From: Jackrogersella multiformis
Lineage: Eukaryota > Ascomycota > Sordariomycetes > Xylariales > Hypoxylaceae
DNA length: 64,000 nucleotides
NCBI GenBank assembly: GCA_902806575.1
Contig: CADCXD010000004.1
Coordinates: 1 to 64,000, forward strand
Direction of reading: 5' to 3'
Shown here: in pieces, positions 46,619 through 57,058 of the stretch
Numbering within the stretch: position 1 is the first letter of the stretch
How the letters are laid out: every line of letters starts with the position of its first letter
Program-made: the position numbers and the translations under genes
The notes under the pieces: model-generated
Database searches by the model: none
Seen by the model: the letters and a program-made list of their open reading frames with translations, nothing else
Told to the model about the DNA's origin: nothing

Positions 46619-48627
46619 CTATACAGAAGGATACGCAGCTTTGGCGTCATTCAAATTGGCGTCATTCAAATTGGCGTCATTCAAATTGGCGTCATTCAAA
46701 ATGTCGTCTGTCGCCTTCTCCGAGAGCATGAAAATAGGACAGACCGGGAACGCACCAGGCACGAAGGGGAAAGAGGACGCATCGACAACACGCAAGTTCT
46801 TGACACCGTGGACCCTGAATTTCGAGTCCAGGACCGCTAACTTGTCATCGGCGGGTCCGATCCCGCACGTACTCGTCGCGTGGTGCGAGTAGGTCTGCAG
46901 CTTCAAAAATTCTTTCTGCTCCGCATCCGTGCAACTTTGGTTCTTGCCAGGGCACGGGTGCTTCTCGTTGAAAGGACCGATAGGAGCGCCGACGGCCGTG
47001 ATGGCCCTCCGGAATATCTTGGCCGCATCCAGCATCTCGGTTAGATCTTCGTCCTCGCCGTGCTCGAAGAACTTGAAGTTAATCTCTGGAGGCTCTTGCG
47101 GGTCGCCTGAGAGCAAATGGACGTAGCCCGTCTGCGAACGGGGGTTCATGTGCACAAACGCGCACTCGTACTGCGAAGGGCCGTACTCGGTTGGGAACCC
47201 GGGCCAGAACCCTTCGAAAGAAAAGGACTTGCACCAGCCGTAGATGTTGCGGTTCTTGCGAGCCGTGGGCGTCTTGAGAAGCACCGCGAATGGGCCCGAA
47301 GATCCGTTTAGAGGCTTACTAGCCAGCGCGAGTACCCCTCCCTCGTAGTTATCCGCTAATCTCTCGCCTACGCCGGGGAGGTCCTTGACGACGGGGATAT
47401 CGAATTTCTTGAGCTCTTCAGCGGGGCCGATACCGCTGAGCTTGAGGATCTGCGGTGAGTTGAACGCTCCACCAGCAATGATGACTTCCTTGTTGGCGAA
47501 TATCTGGATCACTTCTCCTTTGCTGCCGTTGTAACGCGGATCGGCCTTATAGAGAGAAGGGCCACGGAGAACTTCGACACCAATCGCGGTGGGCTCCTCG
47601 GCGTCTTCGGAAAATAGCACCCTGGTAACGAGGCTCTGGAGTTGGACGGTCAAGGGGAATTTTGCTGGGTCGTCCAGGGTTGACCGGATGTAGGTGTTGG
47701 TTCCAACACGGTGTCCGTTAAGGTCTGCATGGCTAGCGAGGCCGAAGACCCCCGTAGACTGATCTCGGTCCGGATCGGGAGCATTGATGTCTCGTGTTAC
47801 ATCACCGCCAACCACGCCAATGATACTACTTGCGATATCCTTTACGTCGGACGATTGCTGCATGAAAGTAGGATCGCTGATCGTCACGTTGAGGTAGCCG
47901 CTGTATCCGTGTCCAGGAGTTCCAGCTGGCACGTGCTGAGCCGTCTCTATTCTCGTGAAGTACTGTCGCATGTTCTTCGCCAACCATGTCTCGTCTCCAG
48001 TGCTCTCGGCAATCGCGTCCCAATCATCGTCAGAGGGTAGATTGCAGACCCCACCGTTGTGCACTTGGGCAATGAGAGTCAGCAAATGTACTCAGATATT
48101 AAGTATAGGGATCAGAAGCATATCTCTGGAGTACCAACTCCTCAACTAGCTTGATCTGAATACTTCAACTCCCCAGATCGGCCAAAGGTAGAATTAAGGA
48201 AATATCATTTTTACATACTAGCGCAACCTCCAAGGGTAGCCGAGCGAGGGTAATAGATTCCTAGCCGTTCCGAGCCCTCGGGAGGTTCCAGGCCGACGTA
48301 AAAGGAGCCATCGGGTTTGCGCCACGTTGTATGCTCATATTTCCCCTCGCGCTCCTCGTCCGAAGAGTGTTTGACGAAGAAGTCCCATCGTGATTTCTCG
48401 TCATTTGCTGCAAGATTGAAGTTGGCCATCTCCGAATAATTCTTGTTATTGCCTAGGTCATCGCCTGCTTCTAGGAGCAATGTCAGGTATCCTGCTCTCG
48501 CGAGATTGGCTGCAAGCGGCGCACCGCCGGGACCTGACCCCACGATGATGTAGTCATATGTGGCAGTCGCTTGCGCGATGGCCGCTGTAAGGGCGAATAA
48601 CCCTAGCGTAAGGAGTTGGCTCGCCAT
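46619..48627 (-). CDS. Secreted GMC oxidoreductase (FAD, glucose oxidase/aryl-alcohol oxidase type)
   Basis: Exons 48627-48219 and 48063-46619, 155-bp intron (donor GTATGT, acceptor CCCAAG), 617 aa. Signal peptide at residues 1-20 (LLTLGLFALTAAIAQA), then the FAD Rossmann motif YIIVGSGPGGAPLAANLARA. The splice restores TLGGCAMHNGGVCNLPSD, the GMC region that contacts the flavin. Further motifs: VIIAGGAFNSPQILKLSGIG (GMC signature 2) and, near the end, QTYSHHATSTCGIG with the catalytic His, followed by LRVVDASSFP. Oxidises an alcohol or sugar outside the cell; the substrate is unknown. The extreme C-terminus holds four tandem NDANL pentapeptides encoded by a 15-bp DNA repeat, an addition not expected in the family. 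Confidence 0.93.
46641..46700. repeat. Four 15-bp tandem repeats in the GMC gene end
   Basis: Exact copies of TTGGCGTCATTCAAA at 46641, 46656, 46671 and 46686, read on the minus strand as repeated LNDAN units before the stop codon. In-frame minisatellite likely to vary in copy number. Confidence 0.95.
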
Positions 48628-49961
48628 ACTAGATTCTTGGATTTTTATCTAAGTGCTTAGCTCTACACCGGACATCCCTAGAGAAGCTGGTGATGAAGCC
48701 AGGTATGAGCCAAGAAGCCTCCCTTTATACTGACGACATAAATACTCCTAAACAGCAACACCGCTCCTTGAAGAAGCTTGAGACCCACGTCCATTGTCGC
48801 TTTTGGGTGCGGAGTAAATAACAGCGGTATGCCTAATCTGATAGACGAAATAGCTACGACGATAGCCTCGGCCGTCCCGGCTAAATGGGTAGTTGGAAAA
48901 GGGCCTTACGGTTTGGTGGAGCATCAGATCCGGGACCTTCGCGTCGTATTTTCATTATTACCGGCAGACGAGAGCCATTTTGCGGCTGATTAAGAACATG
49001 TGAAACGAAAGATTCGGAAAGTTTATTATTACCCGCCCGAGACTCGCATGATTTATAATACCATCAGTTAGGGTTAATATAGATTGTTATCTGATGTATT
49101 GGCCATTGTCAATTCTGATCTAGCCCCTTGGGACTCTTTCCCGTCGAGGCCTCACTTCATACAACCTCGGGGATAGTGACTCTTCCGAGCCTTCGACTCT
49201 GGTAATACCACCAGCCTCTAGATACTCCAGAATATTATGATTTGATTGGATATAATATTAAACACTTAATGCTATCGTGTCACAAGTTGCGGTAATAGAT
49301 ATCTGGTTGCGAGATCAGAGCAAATGATCATAGGTGCTAGGCTTTGACTAAGCTTCTTTATTCAAAATATATTCATTCTTGAATAGGTATTGACTTTCCG
49401 CCAGATTTCATTTCGCATATAAGAATATATTTCTCCCGCATTTAACTACGCACTTCCTATTATTATTGATGCGAAATGAATACCTACCTAGGTAGGGTAT
49501 GTAAGTTAAAGAGGTACCTTACCTATATATAAGCAGCGCAAGACCGAACCTCGACCATGTCCTTAACGGACCCACGTACTACACGTCCTTAACCCAATCA
49601 ACTTAGGCGTAAACCCCCTGTCACATCCGAAAGAGGAAATATCCGAGTCTATCTAGCTTGGTGTCAACTACCTGGTATGTTATCGAGGCCATTAGGGAAA
49701 GTGCATCGATTAAGTTCAAAGAAGAGGTGATGTGGTCTTAAATCATCTTGCCAGCTAGCTATAGAGGTGTTGATATATTATGGACAAGAAATCCTCTTAG
49801 TTACCTACCCTCCACCATTCCATATTTTTGACAGACATATGGGGCTGCGACGCCCCTCCATCCAAAAGCCAATTCTTCCAGTATCTCATACGAAGGACAT
49901 TGCTTTAGCATGCCTCACAACTGCTGAATTTTGGGCGGTGATATTGCCCATTTAGCCCGGA
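48628..49961. other. GMC upstream region and spacer
   Basis: Promoter side of the GMC oxidase gene. Small plus-strand frames (for example within 48778-48993) have no motif. No gene called. Confidence 0.45.
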
Positions 49962-50404
49962 TCAAGTATGTAAGCTCCAAGAAACCGGAACATAATATTT
50001 CGGCTTCGAGAGAGAATCAGCTAGAGCTGTCCACAAATCCGGCACCGTGATTAGTGGTATAACCTCCATAGCCAGACATACAGCAATGGCATGCCGAGAA
50101 TTGTAAAACTCCTGGGAAGCGGTTCGGCAGTCCTCATTTTCCGAATTGATCTTGATCAACTCTGCCTCCTAGGCTTCGAGACATTCGAGAATCTCGATCT
50201 CGAATCGAGATACTCTTCTATTTCCTGCGTCATGTCGTCCGCCGAAGTTATCTGATCCCATAGGGCGTTAATCTCGAGTTCCAAATCCTTTATTTGGAGT
50301 TTCGCCTTTACGAGGTCCTCCTCAGGTCCATTGGCTGTGGTTACTAGCTCGTCGCGGGCTAATTGTATATCTCGGTAAGCACGGCCCAAAGAGTTAGAAA
50401 TCAT
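49962..50404 (-). pseudogene. Decayed coiled-coil protein gene
   Basis: An ATG at 50404 opens an 82-codon frame with heptad-like Leu/Ile spacing (VKAKLQIKDLELEINALWDQI). Before its stop, another frame takes over with the same character: FEIEILECLEA, a TAG in place of an expected CAG, then EAELIKINSENEDC and a hydrophobic end. The coil is continuous only if one frameshift and one nonsense codon are ignored, so this looks like a broken gene, perhaps a former two-frame spliced one. Function unknown. Confidence 0.4.
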
Positions 50405-50973
50405 TTGATTAGAACCCCGATTAAAATATCGTGAGATTTATGAATGGGGAAGTTGATTGGTGTACACTAGTGCAGATGGAAAGTTCTACCTAATAATTAT
50501 GAAGTTTTCCTAATTAGCTGTACAAAGTTGTACAAAGTTGTACTATGCTATGATTGTAGGGTTACACGAGTCACACTGTCACACGAGTCACACAAGTCAC
50601 ATGGTCATTGTACACTACCTAGGTACCTAGGTACCAAGTCACGTGTATGACGGTCATCCTGAATCAACTTGAATCAACATCATCTAGTAGAGCGGTGCGG
50701 TCACCACGCCATTTCATGCTTGTCACTCGGCTGTGTTTCGACTAGTCGCCTCAGCCACCACAATGGTAGTGATATTTCGATTGACCCATCATCAAGTCTA
50801 TCGCGACTATGTTCATGACGGGGATGTCAAGTAGTGATGTCCTGCCAGGCTAGAGAGCATAAATACCCTCGAGTCGGGACATCGGATGGCCACGATTGAT
50901 CTCCCAGTTGCAACTTAGTGCTTTCTATCCAATCCAGATAGCAGAAACCGAGTTGTTAAATCAGTTCACGCCT
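50405..50973. other. Glycosyltransferase gene upstream region
   Basis: Contains short direct repeats (GTACAAAGTT twice near 50521-50541; CACACGAGTCAC near 50562-50590) and a TACCTAGGTACCTAGGTACC palindrome near 50615-50634. Probably the promoter of the downstream glycosyltransferase gene. Confidence 0.45.
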
Positions 50974-52281
50974 ATGCTGCCCGCTCTTGCTGCAATCACA
51001 TCAATCACCAGTACACTCACAAGTACTAAACCTCAACCCCGAGCCAGAATGTACAACTCGACAGCATATCCGCTACCGCGAGGCGTCCACGTCATCCCCC
51101 GAGAGCTCCTGGATACGCGGCCGGACGCGGAAGTGGATTACGCCCTCCAGCACCCGCCGCCCGTCTCCTCCGAGAAGAACGTGTGGTTCTTCTGGCACGC
51201 GGGCTACGCGAGCATGCACCCGTACGCCAAGCGCAACGTGCGCGCCTGGCACCGGCGTCTGTCTCCGCTCGGGTGGACGATCCGGGTCCTGGACCGCGCG
51301 CCGGGCTCCGCTAGCAACGTAGCGCGTTTCCTGGACGTGTCGGATCCGCGCGTATTCCCTCGCGCCTTCATCGAGAGCGCGATAGGGGGACGCTACGCCA
51401 TGCAGCACGTGTCGGACCTGGTGCGGTGGCCGTTGCTACTTAAGTACGGCGGCGTGTACGCGGACGTGGGCCTGATGCAAATCGGGGACCTGGACCGGCT
51501 GTGGCGCAAGACCGTCGCGGATCCGGCGTCCCGCTACGAGGTGCTCTCGTATAACATCGGCGGCGTCGAGGGCCGGGGCCTGACGAACTATTTCCTTGCG
51601 GCGCGCCGGGGCAACGCGCTTTTCGAGCGGTGTCATCGCTTGTTCCTCGCGCTGTGGGCCGAGGACGGCGGCAGGACGAGCACAGAGGGTATGCACCGCA
51701 GTGCGTTGCTCAGGGGCGTGCCGTTGATGGGCGGGTCGTTCACCATCGAAGAGGAAGGGCGGACGATACCTGCCGACGAGGCGGGGAAGATGCTGAGCGA
51801 CTACATCGTTCAGGGCCAGGCGATGGCCATGGTTACGGGTCTCGTCGACGAGGAAGACGGCTGGGATGGACCTCGGTATCTCGCCGAGCACGTCTACGCC
51901 ATGGACTACATGGTAGGCTCGCAGCTGATTAACGAGTTCACGAGCTGGGACGGGAAGAAGGCGTTCGATCTGATGTCGCTTCCGCTGCCGAAGCTCGGGG
52001 AGGTGGAGAGCGCCGAGCAGAAGCAAGCGCGGGAGATTGTCGAGGCCTGCCTTCAGAGGAGTTTCGGGTTCAAGCTGGCCCACGGGATGATCATAAGGGT
52101 GTATAAATGCACTCTAGGGTCGTTGTGGAGGGACCACGAGGGTTCCGATGATGTTCCTGGGACGTATGCTCATTGGCTGAGACATGCGATCACGTACTGG
52201 AATCAAGACGAGCTACCCGTGGCCTTGGACTTTCAGGTCATTGAGCCCTTTAAGAGGGGTGCCTTGTTAGGAGAGAAATAG
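50974..52281 (+). CDS. Glycosyltransferase of the capsule-synthesis/Och1-like sugar-binding group
   Basis: 435 aa, intronless, from the first ATG of the frame (MLPALAAITS); the frame opens 26 codons earlier without an ATG. The core reads KNVWFFWHAGYASMHPYAKR, NVRAWHRRLSPLGWTIRVLDR, then the donor-site region YAMQHVSDLVRWPLLLKYGG and VYADVGLMQIGDLDRLW. This resembles fungal proteins annotated as capsular polysaccharide synthesis-type glycosyltransferases. The usual DxD is here D-V-G. No clear membrane anchor; a weakly hydrophobic N-terminus is present. Codons are strongly GC-rich at third positions compared with most neighbours. Acceptor and product unknown. Confidence 0.8.
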   Translation: MLPALAAITSITSTLTSTKPQPRARMYNSTAYPLPRGVHVIPRELLDTRPDAEVDYALQHPPPVSSEKNVWFFWHAGYASMHPYAKRNVRAWHRRLSPLGWTIRVLDRAPGSASNVARFLDVSDPRVFPRAFIESAIGGRYAMQHVSDLVRWPLLLKYGGVYADVGLMQIGDLDRLWRKTVADPASRYEVLSYNIGGVEGRGLTNYFLAARRGNALFERCHRLFLALWAEDGGRTSTEGMHRSALLRGVPLMGGSFTIEEEGRTIPADEAGKMLSDYIVQGQAMAMVTGLVDEEDGWDGPRYLAEHVYAMDYMVGSQLINEFTSWDGKKAFDLMSLPLPKLGEVESAEQKQAREIVEACLQRSFGFKLAHGMIIRVYKCTLGSLWRDHEGSDDVPGTYAHWLRHAITYWNQDELPVALDFQVIEPFKRGALLGEK

Positions 52282-52660
52282 GTTTAGTTTTTATTAATAG
52301 AATGGATAGAAATGCGCGATTAATCTAGACAGGAGTCGAATTTTACTGCATTCAGTATGAATCATATCAGATGCGTAATGCAAATTCGTGGTCTTGACAC
52401 CATTTAACTATCATCTTTAGCTTCTCTAATAGGTATCCCATGCTTATAGTCAGTTAGACCCATCCCTATCTAGGCTTAGCAGTCACAATGAACATATTTG
52501 AGCACCAAGAATAACTCAAGAACCTTGACTTGGGAAAATCACCTCGAGAGAATTGTATTGCTATGGGAATCTCTTCTACACCCCAAACTCAACGAGATAA
52601 AACCATCAGCCACGCACTAACGCCATTTCTAATCAACCTCAGCCACCACCATGTCGATTC
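52282..52660. other. Spacer between convergent genes
   Basis: 3' regions of the glycosyltransferase and HET-C genes. No gene seen. Confidence 0.5.
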
Positions 52661-55007
52661 TTAAGGGTATGGAGGGTTCCCATACCCACCTCCCCACTGT
52701 TGATTTCCGTATGGCGGATATCCTCCTTGTTGAGGAGGCGGTGCTCCGTAGCCCTGACTAGGATAACCTTGAGACGGTTGTGCTGTGTAATATGAAGCGG
52801 CCTCGCCTTGGGGAGGAGCTCCATAGCCTTGCTGGGGATAGCCTTGTTGGCCGTAGGATTGGTACTGAGAGGGCGGCGAACTACCGTAACCGGGATACGG
52901 CGCGAGACCATCACCACCTTGAGGGGGGTGGTGCGCCGTGTACCCGTAACCAGGGCTTGGTGCCGAATTTGCAGGAGACTGCGACGAAGTCGGACGACTC
53001 GGGCCGTAACCTGAACTCGGACGCAGCCCTTCCCCGGCACCCATGGCACTAAGGTCTCTGGTGGCGCATTGAGACCATAGTGAACCGGTAGGCTTGCCGT
53101 GACCCAGCTGCTCCATAAGGCCGCCATCGAAGATACCGCCGCCGTGGGAGTGGCCTTTATTTCCCGCTTCGACATGGTTCTTACCGGCTTTCACCGATTG
53201 GGATCCCAAGATGTGGTTAATCTCGTGACGTCTAGGATTCTCGTCTGCCCACTTGCGTACGGTACTGAACATTTCGCGATGAATTTCGATGTGGTCATCT
53301 CGGAGGGCTGGGTGGTGAAATGCGTGAAGGACGTCATTTACCACCTCGTTGACGGGGACGCCGGGATTTTCCCAAGCATAAAGAACTCGACTGGACACGT
53401 GTCAGCAGTGTACCCAGGTAGGTAACTGGATAATAGATTAAAGTTGATACATACGGGACAACGTATTTGAGGATTGTGGTAGCGATTCGCCCGGCACATG
53501 GATTCAGGACGTTAGTGAAGTGGTCCTTTGAAAGCATAGAGTGAGTTGGATCGGTACAGTGAGGGTTCTTCCACGGCTCCAGCTGCGAATTTGCGCTGGC
53601 GGTGATGACTCCCGAGGAACCGTCCTTGAGCGCCTTAGTAACGGCGTTAATGATGGGCCTGACGAACGGAGCTAATAAGCCAAGCACGAATGCAGTTAGG
53701 GTCTCGCTGATGTGCTCGAGCAAGTTCTCCAAACCCGGGATCTTGGCAATTCCCCTGTTGATGGATTTTACAATCTTGTCGCGGAACTCCAAGATAGGAT
53801 AGACCTGCTTGGAGACTTTAACGGGGTCGAAACTCTCGCTCATTCCTGGCACGATGTTGGTGTTGGCGGTAGCTCGCGTGCCTGAGTATGACTCGTGGTG
53901 CTCGTTCCGTCTCTCCTGATCCTCGGCCATCCGCTTCAGGTCGCGCGCCTCGGAAGCCATCCCACCTCCGATCCCCGGTAACTGGCCGATAAGGGAGATG
54001 AAATCGCCTGCGCCACCGCCGAAGCTTCCGCCAAAACCGCGCGAGCCACTCGATGGTCCGGCGTTCTGCTCCGAGTTCTTCAAGGCGATATCCAATTGGT
54101 CGACCTCGGATTGCGTGAAGTGATCGTTGGCCTCACCAAGGACGGAGTGCAGGAAATCGACACCTCCGAAAGTGCCAGTCACGAGAGGGAAAACCCGCTT
54201 TCCACGCAGGTTGATCTCAGTACTCGATCCACAATGTGGGAAGACCTCATGGTAACCAAGCTCGCGTAGAGCAAGCTCGCAGTAGTTGCTATGGGCACTG
54301 AAGTCTTCCATGCAGTGAAGCGCCTGGCCCAGGCATCTCAATGCTTCGCAGAGATCCTCTTCCTTTCCTCTGCCGTGGGATCCGTGGCAGTAGAGCCTGC
54401 CATAATGTACGCTCCGGCCGATGCTGAACCTAAGGTAGCCGGCGCTAGTTGCCCAATTGCCTTGCTCGTTGGCAATGTAATTCTTCATGCCGGTGCGCGG
54501 GTCAATCTCCGTCTCGGCAGGCATGACCGGCCCTCTGAGCCGCTTATCGAAGGTCCTGGCGTCTACGCCATCAGCATAGCCGAGTGGGTTATCTATGTGC
54601 TCTTCGGGTCTGTAGACACCAAGGCGCTCCTCGGTCACTTCGAACTCCTCTGTGGCATATCCGTTGGCCAGGAAGGAAAGAACCCAGACCAAGACGCGGA
54701 TGGTGGCGGCATTGACTCCCTTCAAGCTCCCAACGTCGACGGCTTGAGAGTAATCGCGAAGCCAATTCCCAAAATACGTACGCTGGACCATCAGAGTGGT
54801 CCACTTCTTGCCATGAAGGAAAGCTATCGTCTTAAGCATATCCTCGATGTCGCCATGTCGCCAATTGTGGCCTTCGACCTGGGCGATGGAGGGAATATTA
54901 CCAGCACCGAAAGCAGCCGCTCTACTAGGCATCACGATCACAACGATGGCGATGACTAGTAGCATGCTGCCGAAGCCGAAGCCGAAGCCGGAACGGGAGG
55001 ATGGCAT
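52661..55007 (-). CDS. het-c: HET-C-type heterokaryon incompatibility protein
   Basis: Het-C family: in Neurospora, alleles of het-c control vegetative incompatibility. Exons 55007-53455 and 53390-52661, intron 64 bp (donor GTATGT, acceptor GTCCAG), 760 aa. Start at ATG 55007; the upstream in-frame codons lack an ATG. A hydrophobic segment (MLLVIAIVVIVMPSRAAA) is a signal peptide. The Het-C domain shows FGAGNIPSIAQVEGHNWRHG, TYFGNWLRDYSQAVDVGSL, ARTFDKRLRGPV, RLYCHGSHGRG, QALHCMEDFSAHSNYCELAL and LGYHEVFPHCG, all strongly conserved. The splice joins KYVVP to RVLYAWENPG. The C-terminal ~150 residues are rich in Gly, Pro, Gln and Tyr (GYPQQGYGAPP repeats), as in het-c proteins. Allelic specificity cannot be judged from one copy. 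Confidence 0.95.
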
Positions 55008-57058
55008 GACGAAAGCCCGATCTCGTGTCACCTCTCTGGCTTTTTGTATCTGGTTGATGAATAATTTGGTATAATATTATTTATTATATTATTTTGATAT
55101 TTTCTTATTTTGTTAAGGTGGGATGTAGTGTAGAGTGAAGTGGATGAGATGGTGAAAGTATGCAGCTGAAGCTTGAGGGAGGAATAAGCCACACGGAAAT
55201 GGGTGGCGGGGTAGGTTTTGGTAGTACGGATTTTTTGGTAGTAGGTACCTAGGTACGGATAACAATGCCGACGTAAGAATTTAGCTAAATACGTACTTAG
55301 GTACCTCCTACCTAGTTAGATATCAATCACCTCAATAGGTACTTATATGTAGGTAGGCTCGTAGGACTACATATCCATATCCATATGAGGTACCTGATAA
55401 ATTTAACAAAGGATTTCAGCCACCTAGGTACCTAGGTAAATATGGATCTGATCATTTTCAAGTTTGAGAGATACTTGAATGATTTGAAGACCAAAAATGA
55501 ATAAAATAAAAATAAAATGACCATTACTCATCACCTCGTGTACATACCTACCTACCTAGCCTAAGGTACCTACCTACATACATAGTATCCGGGTATAGCA
55601 GGTACCTACCTACCTAGGGTACCTAGGTAGGTAACGTAACGTCGATGTCATTATAAGACAGCCCGGAAAAGCAAGCTGGAAGAAAACTTAAACTTCGCCT
55701 GAAGCTAAGCCTCAACAGCCCACTTACGTAGGTAGATCGCGGCATATGCCACACTTTTAAGCTCTAGGTAGGTACCTATGTATCTAGGCTGCTAGGTAGG
55801 TAGGTACCTAGGTAACTTTGTCATCGCTCCTATCCAATCAGATACCTACCTCCTTAGGTACCTGGTACCGGTAGGTGATTCGTTGGGAATGACTATAGGT
55901 ACCTAGGTCAGAGTAGTATGTAAACACTCAGCTGCGCCACTGTAAATGGGCCACCACATTAGATGAAGTCATACCGCCACATATTTAAGTATCTTTTACA
56001 TTGATAGATTAGATTAAGTGTTCGGGAATAGGGGATCGGTTTTGAGAGAGGAGGTAAAGGAGTAGAAGGGTGGTCATCTGGTTAGTCACAGTCATCTTTA
56101 ACTCCCAATTAACATCTCCTACCTACCTACCTACCTAGGTAGATGAATAAACCAATAGGACTCCCCTAAAGGTAAGCCCTAGAGTATCAGGCAGCCACTA
56201 GGTACCTACCTAGGTACCTGGTACGTAAACATCTATGGATTCATGGATGAAGCTGGACCTCAGATAGCCGGCCGTCATCGGGTACTTAAGGTAAGTACTT
56301 ACCTAAAGGAGGTACGTAGAGATCCATTACTACCGTCAAACATCGTAGGGCAGATGTGACCCAAGGATCCATTATGCAGCCCTACCTACCACCCCAGAGC
56401 TGAGGTTCTAGCTGTCCAGCAGACAGCCCTAACGTTTCCACAGACCGAACATAAGCCCGACACTCCTGTCCGGTGACCTAGGTATCCGGTTCAATATTCA
56501 ACTATCCTGGGTAGGCACTAGGTACGTCGCTTTCCTTCTATAATCTATAACTGTTGTAGCTTCTAAATTGGGTTCTGAATAATGTCCATTACCTACTTAC
56601 ATGTAGGTACCTAAGGTACCTAAATCTATAATTCGCCACCACATAAGGTCCTAATCATAGATCACATAACCCCATGCTTTCTAGTTGCTGACGGACAGCG
56701 TGGGGGAAAGGGGATAGCTCTGACGAGAGACGGGTCGGTTCGACTTCCGCGTCAGACAGCCTCTAAGGTGAATGCGAACAGTCTAACATCGTGCTCCACG
56801 TGTGTGGCTGCCTGGATATGCTTACCTACCGGTACCTATCCACTTACTTAGCAATTTCGACTTTGTAGCTACATCGACGAAGGTGATGTGCCCAAAGACC
56901 GCCGTCACAATGCGTCAAATATTTTCCAAGCCCTCCCTTTTCCTAGCCTATCTGGGTACCTAAGGTAATGCCCTCACCGGTCTACGATAATACCCGAAGA
57001 GACGAAACGGAATTTCTCTCTTGACATCCTCAAGGGTACGAACCGGTCAGTAAGTTCT
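55008..57058. other. Spacer with very dense CCTAGGTA/GGTACC palindromes
   Basis: HET-C promoter side, then 1.8 kb without coding potential. Palindromic clusters at 55240-55330, 55420-55440, 55550-55635, 55765-55815, 55850-55910, 56120-56140, 56195-56225 and 56600-56630. Confidence 0.6.

Noticed and set aside
51436..52083. 215-codon minus-strand frame opposite the glycosyltransferase
   Set aside because: Shadow caused by GC-rich third positions of the real gene; Arg/His/Leu-rich composition typical of such shadows.
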